From Sclerodactyla briareus (Eukaryota; Echinodermata; Holothuroidea; Dendrochirotida; Sclerodactylidae), in the NCBI GenBank assembly GCA_026419785.1, contig JAODTK010005583.1, positions 62,001-126,000 of the forward strand: DNA of 64,000 nt, given 5' to 3'. The first letter of the stretch is position 1, and every line of letters begins with the position of its first letter. Positions 43,050 to 56,105 of this stretch are shown one piece after another. The position numbers and the translations under genes were made by a program. Under the pieces are notes generated by a model, which saw only the letters and a program-made list of their open reading frames with translations, did not search any database and was not told where the DNA came from.

Positions 43050-46000
43050 ATATTCATGGACTCTAGTTCGCCTTACTTGACTACTAGTTTTACTAAACAG
43101 TTCTGCAGTTAGTAACTATGGGCACCCGTGCTCATAATCCACAGATCCGGTGAACAACAGGGTGCTGAGTGCCACCTTTTGTGGCACTGATGACGTGATT
43201 GGAACGATCTTTTACTATCGGATCTATGAATCTATTCATGCTTTTAAGGTGAACTGAAGGAACGCCTCATAATCTTTATTGCATGTCTCTCTCAGCGACC
43301 TGAAGTTTTGCTGGGGTTTTGGTGATTGTATTGTGTATGTTTTCTTGTGTTCCTGAGTGTGCAAACGTTTAGTGGGACCCCATGAAAATGGGCCATTCTT
43401 TTTGGCCTAATGGGTGTTGTATGTTGCCGTGGGACTATGGGTTCAATATGTCTTTTGTTCTGTTGTTACGTATTTATTTGTCGGTATTATCCTTGTGTGT
43501 TGGACATAGAGAGCAAAAATATAAACAAAACAGAACAAAAACAAACAATACTCGATCAATCATTCCTTAACTCAGATCTACGAAAATCGTAGTGTTGGTC
43601 CACTCAAACTTAGACCTGATTTTTCATTCTTTCTTGAAGACAGCCAGGATACGGTTAGGCAGATATATCTGCCCAAGGGAACTAAAGAGTTAGACTTGGA
43701 AATTGTGGTTTACATCCTATCGCATTTCGGGCAGCAATCGTAATTTATTTAAGTCACCGAATTCCAAAATGACTAATTTTCCGCGTTGCGCCGTGACATG
43801 AACTGGTTACAACAATACTTTGCCAGATGTGGTATGGACATTCGGCCTAGGTGCGGAAGCCATGCATGTCGAGACACCACCCCTCTCCCGATCCCCGAAG
43901 GGTTCGCATTTGATGAACCATCTGTATTATTTAGTTTGTGGCAGGAAGATCTGAAAACTGCTGAAGCGAGGGGGTAAGTGCTAGTGAAATGTTTCGCCGG
44001 TATCCGCTGGACCATTAGAATTTTCCTCCTTGAGGATTTATCGGATTGAAGAGGGAAGTGACTGTGTTATCTTCGGGCTTGTTGGTTTCTTCCAATGACG
44101 ATTTGTTAGATTGTTATTGATAATTACTTACTCTTACGCGCGACAATAATACGTTTACCTGATAGAAATTCAAGCACCAAGCACAATGAAAACGCCCTGG
44201 ATCTTGCCGATAGTACACTGCAGCATAGACTGACTCGTTTCAGTGTTTAGCCATTTGGGAGCTGTTCACCCACATACCAGGTTAACAACAAGAACGCAAA
44301 GATATGTGATATCCTTGGCTCTTATTTGTATCGATTGATGCTGTACAAACCGAAACGAAACTGTCAAAAGCTGTCTCAGATTTTCAATTATGCAAGCTGG
44401 TACTTGTGACGTGCTCTTAAAATGAACGGGAAAAATGGATCCGAAAATGGTCACGTGAATTCACTCCGGCACAAACCTGGAACGGTTACACCAGAGGTAA
44501 AATTGAAATCAAGAGTCCACAGATTTTAATCACGACGTGTATCAACTTGAAATCTTCTCGAGCGAGTAAAACATTTGGTTTTTTTCTCATGTGAAAAAAA
44601 TTTATTAGGGAAAAACCTATAGGAAGCCTAATCAAGCCGATCATACTTCAAGCTAGTGTGTTTCTATTGAGTCGTGGGTCATCTTGGGTTCAGCGAAAGT
44701 GAGGCAGGCGAGCATCTGAAGCTGAGCCCTTGGCTAAAATGTTTTTCTCGTATACTGTCAGAAAAGACATGCTACTTTCTGCTGAGAGAATGAATACTCC
44801 ATGATATTACATCCACCACCCCCAAGTCCTTCCACTGTGGATGGAAACTGCATGATCATAGCTCATTCAAGTAATTCGGATTATTCTTTTCAAACTTCTA
44901 ATCTTCAAAAAAAAAAAAGCCAAATGCTGATGGCCAATGACCCAGAGAGAGGGAGATCCATGAATAAACTCTTGTGAGTATTATTGGTCACAGAATTCAA
45001 CTTATCTTTATTCACACTCATTAAACCACATGTGTGTTCACATTTATGACATGTTATTATTTTCTTCGGACATCTAAAAGTCTAGGCATGGATTATAAGG
45101 CCATCAGTTACCATATCCATTATCATGGAAGATCCCACCCAGCGACAGGAAATGGTCTTCCCTGAAACCACCTATTTATAATTGATTGGCATACGCTATC
45201 AATGTACCTTTTCACGGAGGATCAAATTCTGAAAATCATTGTAAGACACGAGGAGTCCAAAAATGCGTGTGTTCAGTTGAACTTTGGCTTGTTGTAGTTG
45301 CCCTATCTCAGGAGTGATTGTGTGGGTTGTACAGTTAGAGCAAGAGTCATCCTCAACAAAATTATGGAATTAATGTATAATTCCAGAAGGATGAAGCTCA
45401 TACTTGACATGTGCGCTCCCCACGTAGCACGATGATCACATGAGCAATCTTTTGGGTAAATTCATTGTGGAACAAACTTGGTTGATCAAGGTTGATTTAG
45501 TGTGTTGATCGACATTATTTGGGCTATTGGTAACTGAATGATGCACAAAACAACCTGTGCTCAACATGTACTGACGAAGTTGTTGCCCCCTACAGTATGG
45601 CCAGAAAACTTGTGAATTGCATGATTCATGCAATATGGTAGCTACGGTGCTATAGGTGAAATATACAACATTCTTCAGGTGCAGGAATTTTGAGCTCTGC
45701 GTTTCAGAGCGGTTCTGGTAACGTGCTTCTTAGACTTCATCATACCTTTTAGTGTCGTCCCCAGTGTGTCAAATTAAACGGGGGACTGGCCCCGACAGTA
45801 GAATTCAGCGGCTGGCGAAGGTGACGGTCCGCCGCCATCCTATTGCTGACGACTACCTGACTTCAAGAAAAGTCATCAGAGAGACGTGACTGGACGGAGG
45901 TCTTTCCTGTAATAAACTGGGTGTTTTGGCCCGTACCCTAATGTATTCGTTATGTTATAATTTTGTACATTCGTTGATGACATCGTAGACGTGTCTAAAA

Positions 46001-46420
46001 AGAACCCGCTAGCAAGAAGCGGATAAAAAAATGTTAGTGATTAAAGAACCTCCTTTGTCGTACTTTGCTCACACGAGAATCATCATATTGTTGTCGGGTT
46101 TCTGGTAACAGCCATGTGTGGGGTTTTTTCCTTGGAATATTGTGCTCGTTGTTAAAATATAAATGAGAAAACTAAACAATGGATGAAAAGAATGGTCTAT
46201 AAGTTAATTGGCGACCAGCATACCGATGCACCGTTGACCTTCAAGCACGCCCCATGACTCCTTCTGCCTTGAAAACTGAAACGGATCGAACAACGGTCAA
46301 CACTATAATTAGTCCGTATCCCTATTCTCGGATGTGTTTGAGCATGGGACCTACAGAGGAGGCTCCTGGGTTTCCTGATTCTCCAGTAAAACCAGGAGTA
46401 GTTTCCTAAACGACGTTTCA
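43050..46420. other. Copy-2-specific stretch, mostly unassigned
   Basis: This is the left part of about 11 kb absent from copy 1. AGTGCCAC (43,168-43,175) and GTGGCACT (43,181-43,188) form a perfect 8-bp hairpin around CTTTT. A single AGGTCA-type module copy lies near 45,380-45,440 (GAAGCTCATACTTGACATGT). ORFs at 43,382-43,570 and 43,786-43,977 have no recognised motif. No RNA gene is seen. Confidence 0.45.
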
Positions 46421-46429
46421 GTTTAGGTT

Positions 46430-48000
46430 ATGTGAATAAGGGTCAGGAAGGAAATAATCCTCAAAAACGACCCAGAAGCCCACCACAACATCACAGGAAA
46501 GGAAATGAACCAAACTCGAACTAAATAATACCCTGGATTCGCTGAAAAAAATAAATCAAGACTGTTCTTGAACGCATTCACACTCTCTAAGAGCAAACAA
46601 ACATGTTCAGGAAGACAATTTTCCACTCCATTGATCACTCTCTGCGAGAAGAAATATTTACGATGTTCATTCTGCAGCGATTGCCACGAAGCTTGAGACA
46701 GTGGACTCTATTTGCAGTAAAATTGGAAAATTCAAAGGAAGTAGTGGAAGGACAGGCCATCGAGTCAATGGACAATTTTGAAAACCTGACTACAAGTCAC
46801 ACGAATTCGCCTCAGTCCCATAGTGTTAGACCGAGACGCCTTAATCTTTCGTCGTAAGATAAATTTTCAGACAGTGAATCATTCTAGTTGCCCTACGCTG
46901 AACGTTCTCAATTACCTGCTGCTTTGGACCAGAGTAGGGATGCCACACTCTGTAAGATTACTCGAGGTGCGGTCTAACCAGTTGTTAAACAGCCTGACAA
47001 ACAATATCATTGTACAGGAAACTGATAAGTGGACGTCTCTAATCAAGCAAGAATCCAATTACCTCTTCTAGCAGTTCGGCACACGCTTGGAAGGTTTCAA
47101 AGAAGAATCAAAAACAAAACCCACAGATCTTTTTATGAATCACCTCCTGAATATTTCGGCCATCCAACTTGAAGGAAGTGTTGCGATTTGGAAGAACACA
47201 ACATGCATACTCTGCACTTGTCGACATTGAAAAACATTTGCCAGTCTGAAGACCTTTGGAAATATATAAATCCATTTGAACAATTGCAGCATCTCATTCG
47301 AACCGACCTCCCGAGACAACTTAGTATCGTCTGCGAGCTTCTTTAACCCTTGAATGAACAGAACCTCAAGATCGTCAATATACGCCGGAAACAGGAGGGC
47401 CCAAGAACCGATCAATGGGGAACAACCACTTAGTGACCTTTTGCCAAGAGACGACCGCCCATTATGACAACTCGTTGTCCCTTTCGAAGCCACTCAACGA
47501 ATCCACTGAGGACTTCCCCGCAATACCAAAGCTCTCCAACTTGACGCAAGAGACCCCCCGCTCATGAGGAACCTTGTCAAAAAGCGTTCTGAAAGCCAGG
47601 AAAATTATATCAACATGCATTGCCGTTGTCACCAGACACATGTAACATCTTCCATAACCATTCCAGAAGATTTAGTCAAACCGAACGCTTCTTCCTAAAC
47701 CCCTCACTGCGAATCTCTAATCAGACTATACTCATTTAAATATCAACCATATGATCCCAATGGCTTGATTCCCTTACCTTGCAGACAACACTAGTAAGCC
47801 GACTGGCCTTACTTCCAAGGAAAAAACCGTTTACCTTTCTGAAAATAGAGAAACTTTGCTCTCCTCCATCATCCGGAACAATACCTTCTTGTAGAGTCCA
47901 TATTGAAATACCGACTAGTGGACAGACAATCGTCGGCAAGGATTTTAATAGGAAGATAAACTCCGTCAGGACCAGAGCTTATCACTTTTTGAGCTTCTGC
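46430..48000 (-). pseudogene. Reverse transcriptase pseudogene of LINE C
   Basis: Motif order and spacing are those of a full RT plus thumb and tail: GIVPDD with FRK at the fingers, LTSVVCK before palm motif A, then LLFPAYIDDL, ADDTKL, HLEY and the RRLGL tail. The catalytic box ADDTKL keeps both aspartates. At least five reading-frame changes occur. The last recognisable residues lie near 46,430, followed by non-coding sequence, which should be the element's 3' end; no poly-A or short tandem tail is evident. Confidence 0.88.
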
Positions 48001-48699
48001 AGTTTCTCCTTTACTAAACCAGACTAACACACCAATTACAAAATACTATCGGAGAAACCCCGCCAACTAGGCCACCAAAATTATCAGTTTCATGAGTAAA
48101 AACGACTAGGAAGTAAGTAGTAAACCTTAGCCATCTCCTGGCTAGCGCTGATGGTACTACCCGATGTGGATGCTATCAAGGCCATGCGTCCTTTGACTTT
48201 CTACTTCCCCTCATCATAAGAGAAAAATGCACGAGGATTCTCTTGATATTAGCGGCCATCTGCCTCTCAACATCAATTTAGCCGCATACACTAAACGCTG
48301 GACAGCTTTGGCTAAACTTTGAAATGCTCTAATCAGACACGGACCAGAAGAACGATAAAGTCGGCATAAATGTCGCTTACGTGTGATGGCCAGAAAAACT
48401 TCCCTTTTCATGCAAGAAGGCCTCTTGTTCTGACTGCGACGTTTCCTCAAGGAACGTCATAAACTTTCATAAACTCGTTAACCTGTTCAATGGAACCAGT
48501 CCAAGAGTCAACAGCATATTCTTACGTTCTACAATTTATGCCAATATACTTTGCTAGAAAAAACTGGAAATGCCATCCCCATCGGCCTTCGCGAAAACGA
48601 AACCAAGGAAACAAGCTCTACACTATGTGGGATATTGATCAGAACAAGACCACGATTGAATGGAAAGCTAAAATATCGCCCTGATCACTAGCCCGAGCT

Positions 48700-49525
48700 A
48701 CCAAAATCTCTCTACATCTCTACAGATCTGATCAGCTCAAAACTAAATCCAAAAATAGTATGATTTCTGGTAGGAAAATGTACATGCTGAGCAAGGAAAC
48801 CATCCTGGCGTGACATTGAAAAAGCCCGCTTCCATGCCAACTAGTACCATAGGACCAAGAAATATCTGGATAATGAAAATCACCAATAATAATTGTAATC
48901 TTCCCAGAAACTTCGAAAATATGTCGGAAAGAAAAGAGTTGTGTCTCAAAGCTATGTGAAGAAAACGGTACACAACGGCCACCTATAAAAAAACGGGAAT
49001 ACAGATGAGTGTAGACGGAATTTCACACAAACCGAGGTGACAAAACTACATCAATATCGGCCTTCTCAAAACTTTTCAAGTCAGACTCCCATACAACAAA
49101 AAACTCCACACCAATCCACGGAGAGTATCTATCCTATCGTGCCTATGAACAACCATGACAAGGAAGGTGAACTTCGGCTGTGAATATCACTGTTCAACCA
49201 CGACTTGTAATACCAATGACGTCAGGCTGGCGTTCATGACTAAAATCGGGCAAACTTATAAAACTTGTTCCTGATACTTTGAAAATTAGCACAGAAAAAA
49301 GATAGCTGGCGAACATATCTTCGCTACTGTTGACCTGCACAGACCTACCACTGCGATGCTTACTATTTACACCCTGCCAGTAAGCCTAAGGACACCTGAA
49401 ACCCTCGCCCCCAAATTTAGGTTGAACAACCCTTCCACCGCAGAAAGAAATTACCAACTTGCCTAACAGTGAACGCCCCCGCACATTAAGGCCGAAGGAC
49501 CATCCTTAGCGAAAGAGACCCTCCT
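48700..49525 (-). pseudogene. APE-type endonuclease pseudogene of LINE C (unit A)
   Basis: Starts with the LNVR..LL.KL motif and runs through PDVIGIT and LHLP-like AEVHLP to GDFHYPDISW and LFLDLVLS (the I.DLV.T-like segment). The N of GDFN is replaced by H, and the ETW motif after GIT is degraded. A second, more degraded copy of the whole domain lies in unit B at about 51,600-52,450. Confidence 0.85.
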
Positions 49526-50088
49526 TCCCGACACACGAAACATCCACAAAATGGAACGCCCCTCCCCAGAACACTCTAAATTTAACCACCTATTGGGACC
49601 CGCTATCGTCCTACTGGCGACCGCGACCGTCAAACCTAGGGAGAATGCCACAAATCAGCGACTTTCGACTATGACTTCAGTCTGCACAACAGTTCACGGA
49701 ATCGGGATCTTAGGAAGTCATGGACTGTCACCCCGGAGATTAGTAGTGCCAATCTCGACAACCACAACCTCTCATCCACCACGATCCTGTTTACCATCGC
49801 ACTAATATCCTCCACCCTTGCGCCCGGAAGACAAAACGCGCGTTACGCTTCAGCCTTGTCTTACGCGACTAATCCCCTGTCAACCATCCCGGACATCGAA
49901 TCCCCACCACCTAAACTTACCTTCTTACCTTCCTCCCCCACAGTCCACCTTCCTTTCCCTCCCACCGCGACTGGAACCAACCGGCTCTGACTGCCGCCCG
50001 TCCTCTGTACTCTCCCCCGCCCCCCTCCATCAAACACTGATCCCCCGGCACTGCCTCCTCAACTGCCAGCACGCTAAAACTATTTCCT

Positions 50089-50130
50089 AGTGACGCGAAG
50101 TCGTAAAAGTGACGCGAAGTGACGCGAAGA
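50089..50130. repeat. GTGACGCGAAG cluster, unit A
   Basis: Three copies of AGTGACGCGAAG or TGACGCGAAG fall in 42 bases, the last two overlapping. TGACGC is close to a CRE/ATF-type core, but that is only a similarity. It lies upstream of the endonuclease on the LINE's coding strand, where an internal promoter would be expected. Unit B has a degraded cluster at 53,001-53,034. Confidence 0.6.
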
Positions 50131-51160
50131 GCGTTGTTTACACGAGATGATCTATCTTGACTGGAGTGTCGTTTTCATTGCATAGCTTCATTAGAGGTCA
50201 TTGATTTGATTATTTTATTTCTGTGGGTGATTTTGGTACATGTTTTAGGTCTCTTCTTCCTCCAGAGCATGGATGACTCTTAGTTAGACTGTAGTCTCAC
50301 TGGGCTATTCTTGGCGAGCTGACCGTATAAAAAATTTAAGGTCAAATATTTGGTTCCGAAGTTAAAAATAAAACTATTTATCACTGTCATAATAAGTGAA
50401 TAAGTGCAGTTTTTGGCGCTTGCATTTGATTGGATTTGAAAAAAATTGAATAAATTGTCCAGAGTGGAAAACTTTGGTAATGATTAGTTTGTTTTTTTTT
50501 TTTTAATTTTGCCCATATGTATAGATTGAAACATAATCGTGGCTGTTAAATTGAACTGCGGGCATTAAGTCGTATCGAACTGTCTAGTGCGTTATACATA
50601 TCAAAAACAACTATTCACTCGAAAAGAAACTTCCCTTATAGTAACATGGAATTTTGCACGCGCCACTCATGTTAGACTGTCGTTGGAACATTTTTAAATA
50701 CAAATCAATCAAATAACGTCAGGCATCATACTCCTTGTAATTTTTTGATTGCTATTGATTCTACAGCATATTTCAGTTGTACACCTGAAATAGTAGGTGG
50801 TTACAAAAAATCAACGTTAGTGACCTTCAGCAACACCCCGAAGGAACGGTATGCCTTAACTCTCTAAACTATTTGGTTATAAATAGCGGCTAAAATAGCA
50901 TGTCGTCATCCTAATGCATGGGGCGCAAAGTTCATGGACATCTGGCCGCCATTCTGGGTACTTGAGTATGTTGTGATCATATTAATCCAGCAAGCGTTAT
51001 CTTCGCCTTATCTGTCGTTATGCGCTCTGCGTCAAAGCGGATCAATCGAACGAGAAATATCAGCAGCATTTACAAGATACGATTTTGTCTGCTTTTAGCA
51101 AATACGAGAACGATTCATGAAGCAATTCCTAGTATTGACTCGACGATAATGACATGATAT

Positions 51161-54065
51161 AATAGAAGAATGCACGAGGATTCTCCTGGATGTTAGAGGC
51201 AAGCTGCCTCTCAAAATCAAGTTTGCACGACACTAAAACAGCTGCAAGCTTTGCTAAAACTTGAAATGCTCAGGATCAGACACGGACCCAGAAGCACGAT
51301 AAACTCGCCATAAATGTCGCTTTACGTTTGATGGCCAGACAAACTTCCCTTTTCTCCAAGAGACAGGCCCTCTTGTTCTTACTGCAACATTTCCTCCAAG
51401 GAACGTAAAATTCCATTAACTCGTTAACCTTACTGGAACATTCAAGCGTCAACAAGCCTTTCTTACTTTCTAACAATTTATGCCAATCCTACTGTGCTTG
51501 AAAAAAACTGGAAGTGCCAACTACATCGGCCTTCGCGAAAACAAGGAAACAAGCTCTACAACTCTGTGGGATATTGACCAGAACAAGACACGATGAAGCT
51601 AAAATATCGTGATTCAATAGCACCGAGCTACCCAAGCTCTCTAATTATCTACAGGGACTCTGGATCAGGCTAAAACACTAAATCAAACTATTTATGCTTT
51701 ATGTTTAGGAAAATGTACATGACTGAGCAAGGAAACAATCCCGGCGTGCATTGAAACAAAGCCAGATCCATGACGAGTACAGTAGACCAAGAAATATAGG
51801 ATAATGAAATCACCAAGAAATGTACTCTTCCAGAAACTTCGAAAATCATGTCGGGGAAAGAAAAAGAGTTGTGTTTCAGAGCTATTTGAAGAACGATAAA
51901 CAACGCCAACTAATAAAAGAACATGGGAATACCAGAGGAGTTAGACGGAATTTCAAACCAAATCCGAGTTGACAAAACTTAATCATATAGGAGTCTCAAA
52001 ACATATTCAAGTCAGACCTCCCAACAACAAAACTCCACCACCAATGCCAAGGAGAGTATCTTTCTATCTTGGCTATGAACTTTTTACATGACCAGGAAGG
52101 TGAAATTCGGCTGTGGAAATATCAACTGTTCAACCACGACTCTGTAATACCAATGACGTTAGGCTTGCGTTCATGGACTAAAAATCCGCAACTTATCAAA
52201 CTTGGTCCTGTTACTTTGAACCTTAGACACAGAAAAAAGATAGCTGGAAACATATTATCGCTACTGGACCTCGCCAGACTCCCCAACCTGCGTTGTTTAT
52301 ATTTAAACCCTGCCAGTAGGCACTACGGACACTGAAAACCCTCGCCCCCAAAATTTAGTTTAACCCTTCCACGCACGAAGAAATTTACCAACTTGCCTAA
52401 CAGTGAAGCCCCAGCCCATTAAGGCAGAAAAGCACATCCTAGCGAAAAGAATCCCTCCTTCCCAGAAACACGAAAATCCACACAAACTGAACGCCCACCC
52501 CAGCACACTCTAAATTTAAACACATATTGAGACCGCATCGTCCTACCTGCGAGCGACCGTCAACCTAGGAGAATGCACAAAGCGCGACTTTCGACTAGTG
52601 GACCTTAACCTGCACAAACAGTTCACGGAATCGGGGATCTTAGGACGTCCTGACGTCCCCCGGAGATTATAGTGCAATCTCGACAACAAACTCCTCAGCA
52701 CCCACGATCCTGTTACCCTCGCATTAACTATCCTCCACCTTGCATCCCGGAAGACAAACGGCGTACGCTTCAGCTGTCGACGCGACTAAATCCCCGTCAA
52801 CATACCGGCCAATCGAATCCCCACCACCTAACACTTACCTTTTACCTTATACCTCAACACAAGTCCCCTTACCTACACCACCGGCGATGGAACCAACGGC
52901 TCTGACTGTCGCTTCCTCCTCTTACTCTCCCCCGCACCCCTCCTCCAACTGACCCCCCTGCACTGCATCCTCAACTGCCAGCAACGCTAAAACTATTCCT
53001 AGTGACGCGAAGTAGTGAGCGAAGTGACGCGAAGGCGTTGTTACACGGATGATTCTATTCTTGACTGAAGGTCGTTCCGTGCCATTAGCTCATTCGAAGG
53101 TCATGTGATTGGATATTTTATTCTGATTTGTACGTTTTAGGTCTCTTCTTCCTTCAAGAAGGCATTGATGGGCTTTTAATTCGACTGTATTCTCACTAGG
53201 GCTATCTTGGCGAGCGGACCGGTTAAAAATGTAAGGTACAATATTTAGTTCCGAGTAAATATTTAAACCTATTGTACTCCACTGCCTACATAAGTGAATA
53301 ATGCAGTTTTGGCGCTTGCTTTGTTGGATTTGAAAAAAAAAATTGAATAACTTTCCAGATGGTAAACTTTGCGTAATGATTAGTTTGTGTGTTTTTTTTT
53401 CCACCTTTAATTATGCCCAATATGTATAGATTGAACATAATCGTGGGCTGTTTAAATTGAAGCGTGCATTAAGTCGTATCGACTGGTAGTGCGTTACAAG
53501 ACAAAACAAAACATATTTCACTCGAAAAGAAACTTCCCTTATAGTAACATTGAATTTTGCACGCCGCACTCATTTTCGACTGTCGTTGGAAGCACTTTTT
53601 AAAGACAAAATCATCAATACAGTCTGCATCATACTCCTTGTAATTTTTTGTTGATTGATATGATCACAATATTCAGAATGTCACACCTGAAATAGTAGTG
53701 TGTTTACAAAAAATCAACGTAGTGAAAACTTTCAGCAACACCGAAGGCGGTAGCCTTAACTTCTCTAATACATTTGGTTATAAATAGCGCCTAAATGGTG
53801 TCTTCATCATAATGCATGTGGAAATGTTCATGGGACACTATCATGGGGCGCCGCAATCTGGGTACGTGAGTAATGTTGTGATCATATTAATCCAGCAAGC
53901 GTTATCTTCGCCTTATCTGCGTTATGCGCTCTGAGTCAAGCGGATCAAAAGACCGAGAATATCAAGGATGATTTAGGTGATTTTGTCTGCTAGGCAAAAC
54001 GAGACGATCATTGAAGCCAAAATCTAGTATTGACTTCGAGATAATGGACATGATGATAAATAAAA
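51161..54065. repeat. Tandem unit B: second copy of LINE C 5' half
   Basis: Matches unit A from end to end, with frequent single-base insertions and deletions and fewer substitutions. Examples are GACACGGACCCAGAAGCACG against GACACGGACCAGAAGAACG, and ATCCAGCAAGCGTTATCTTC (identical, near 50,985 and 53,890). It carries a degraded endonuclease on the minus strand but no RT. A normal LINE insertion keeps its 3' end, so this half-copy arose by tandem duplication or assembly error, not by retrotransposition. Confidence 0.92.
53001..53034. repeat. GTGACGCGAAG cluster, unit B
   Basis: Two good copies (AGTGACGCGAAG) flank one degraded copy (AGTGAGCGAAG), in the same position within unit B as the cluster in unit A. 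Confidence 0.6.
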
Positions 54066-54479
54066 TAATGGAAGTCACACGGCGGTTCGTTTGCCTGCGG
54101 TGATTTCGATAGAGTGCCAAACATCGTATTATAGGTTCCAATGTTACGTCTGTTTCGTTCAAAATATCGTGTGATTTCGTCGACACGGTGTCATCACTAT
54201 CCGAACACATCATACAATGCACAAGTCATAAGATAGCTCAGGAGGTAAGACCTCGCGAGGCAATTGTATTCAAAAGTCTCATATATTAAGCATTAATCAA
54301 CCGCTGCAACAGAACGAATCTGAACTATAAAGCTATACTGGCGTATTGTTACTAATTATACCATGTCAAGCATCAATGCCTTCTGAATGATGTAGCGAGG
54401 TTCCAACCGTTTATATTCTCCAAACTTACAGGATCGAGAGATCTAGTGCGACAGCAGACTGCTTGGGCGTCATGTGTCC

Positions 54480-55870
54480 ACCTATAGCATATACGCCTTG
54501 AACACTAACTTCGGTAGTCAGAGCGGTTTTGATGCAGCCATGGGCTGGGGAAGGTCAGTTCCCAAAAGGAGTCCCCAAATCCATATGCAGCACATTCCAG
54601 ATGGACGTTGGTTTGTCATATCAAGCTAGACATGAGAGTTTACGGAGAGTTTTACAGTAATGTCGTGTCACTGCAACTGAATTTGAGGTTGCTCTGTTCG
54701 GCATTGGTCGGAGGTACCGGGTCTTCTTGAAGTTGTAATGATTCCCAGCTTCGGAATAGGCTACGCTATGGAGGGCAGCAAGATTCCGTTGGGGATGTTC
54801 CCAGAGACGAGCTATAAAAAAAACTGTTGGTCGCCGACTATTGGAACTGATGAAAGAACTCACTGATGTCTTCTTCACGATTTGAGACACGCAAGCCTGA
54901 GAAGACCGTCATCTACTCCGACGTACTCTCCAGTGGGGTGGCAAATCGTCCTCTGATGGGTGCGATAAAAGGTAAATAGGTTTGCGCAATCACACTTCCG
55001 TTTTTACCCGAAACATACTCGGAATGTGGAGGAGGATGATGAAATTCAGTCCTGCCTTCATTTTTTGTTACATATGCAGGGTTGAAAACGTTAGTATAAT
55101 ATAAGTAAAAGGATTATACAGGCGATCTTGGTTATGCCACGAGATTAAATTGCCGATTTTAAACTTTGTTCACTTCGAGAGTTTCTGGATGAGAATTTCG
55201 CCGAATTCTAAATTTAGGCTGAAAAAATGGAAAATCGGGAGGGAATCGAGTCGCAAATGAAAACATGCATGCCTTCGATTCCTTGCTTACACAGGGGAAA
55301 ATAATGACCACCTCTCTGTCTGTACCGCAGACGTAACGTTGGTGAATTTTGAAACCACAAACACAATATTTGATTTTTCTTGTCGTTAAGGAACTTTGAA
55401 TTATGAATATTATGAATAATGTCAACAATATGCAGGACCCCCAAGAAATAACAATAATATAGCTTGACAGGTAAAATATAAATGATATTTTCATTAAAAA
55501 CAAGACATTTCTGATGGAGCTACTGATTGAACGTATTGCCATTGTGGGGAAAGGTGAACCACAAAGTTTTTAATATTGACTGTTGAAATCGCATAAATAT
55601 TTACGTTTGATAAATGGGGATGAGTAATGAATGTCATCTATAAATAAGTTCAGTTTTAGTATTTCGTGTTCTTAGTAGGAACCTCTCATAAGTGAAATTA
55701 CAAGTGTCGGAACTTGAGTGCATATTACGCACCTACAGAGACTCCTTGTTAGCGTTTCAAGACACTTCGGAATACTTCGAGACGTCACAAAAGGAATACA
55801 CGGGCAAAATGGTATCAAACAAGCACTCGGGTTCGGATTACGCAACGCCGGGTCATCGGACGTGCCCATA
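54480..55870. repeat. Segmental duplication block 3, copy 2
   Basis: Counterpart of 4,600-5,880 (see the anchors given there). The open frame of copy 1 (4,536-5,069) is interrupted by multiple stops here. About 300 bp at 55,220-55,520 differ from copy 1, which instead has the TA microsatellite. The block's left edge follows the end of tandem unit B by about 400 bp of unassigned sequence. Confidence 0.85.
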
Positions 55871-56105
55871 AGTGGCTGTACACTTGTAGTTGCAGTTAAT
55901 CGAGCGAGATCTTGGTCATCTCTACACGGCTTTCCGCTGTCATGTGGGATTTCCTGGGGTTACTGGGGTTTGTTAGGGTAATATGGGGCAATAGTCTCGT
56001 CCGGTCGCTGTTTTGGCAATCCGCATGAGCCCTTTCGGTTTTCCGAGAAAGTGTCAGGTTCTAGGGAATGCCCCCTGATCGTCCTTGCGATAGGCAGAGG
56101 ATGTA
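55740..56105 (+). mobile_element. tRNA-derived SINE, degraded
   Basis: An A-box-like GGGCAAAATGGT (55,802-55,813) and B-box-like GGGTTCGGA (55,829-55,837) lead into AAGTGGCTGTACACTTG (near 55,869), the start of the body shared with 7,119. Farther on, CCTGATCGTCC near 56,075 matches ACTGATCGTCC near 7,320. It spans the right edge of duplication block 3, so the SINE predates or helped define the boundary. Confidence 0.6.

Larger units (their letters stand above)
46430..49525 (-). mobile_element. CR1-like non-LTR retrotransposon (LINE C)
   Basis: On the minus strand an APE-type endonuclease (49,525-48,700) precedes RT (about 48,000-46,430). Endonuclease words are LNVRGRSLLGKL near 49,480, QPDVIGITSRG near 49,230, AEVHLPCHG near 49,170 and GDFHYPDISW near 48,870. 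RT words are GIVPDD (47,868-47,885), RLTSVVCK (47,778-47,801), LLFPAYIDDL, ADDTKLS (catalytic; from 47,334), PHLEYSVWHPYSGP near 46,940, NVQRRATR, LSYDERLRRLGLTLWD near 46,830 and SVNAFKNSLDLFFS near 46,570. This complete order, through the conserved C-terminal tail, identifies a CR1/L2-type element. Many frameshifts and stops mark it as dead, unless sequencing error is heavy. Confidence 0.92.
48213..51160. repeat. Tandem unit A: LINE C 5' half plus leader
   Basis: About 2.95 kb repeats directly as unit B (51,161-54,065) with no spacer. It starts ATGCACGAGGATTCTC (48,227; 51,170) and ends TAGTATTGACT.CGA.ATAATG (51,130; 54,026). On the minus strand it contains the LINE C endonuclease and 1.6 kb upstream of it. 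That upstream part has a C-rich segment (49,830-50,085), a GTGACGCGAAG cluster (50,089-50,130) and an AT-rich part with a T run near 50,490. No ORF1 is recognised, and frames open in one unit are closed in the other. Confidence 0.92.

Noticed and set aside
49551..50090. Pro/Ser/Thr-rich plus-strand ORFs opposite LINE C
   Set aside because: They arise from the C-rich leader read on the wrong strand and are not conserved in unit B in the same frame.
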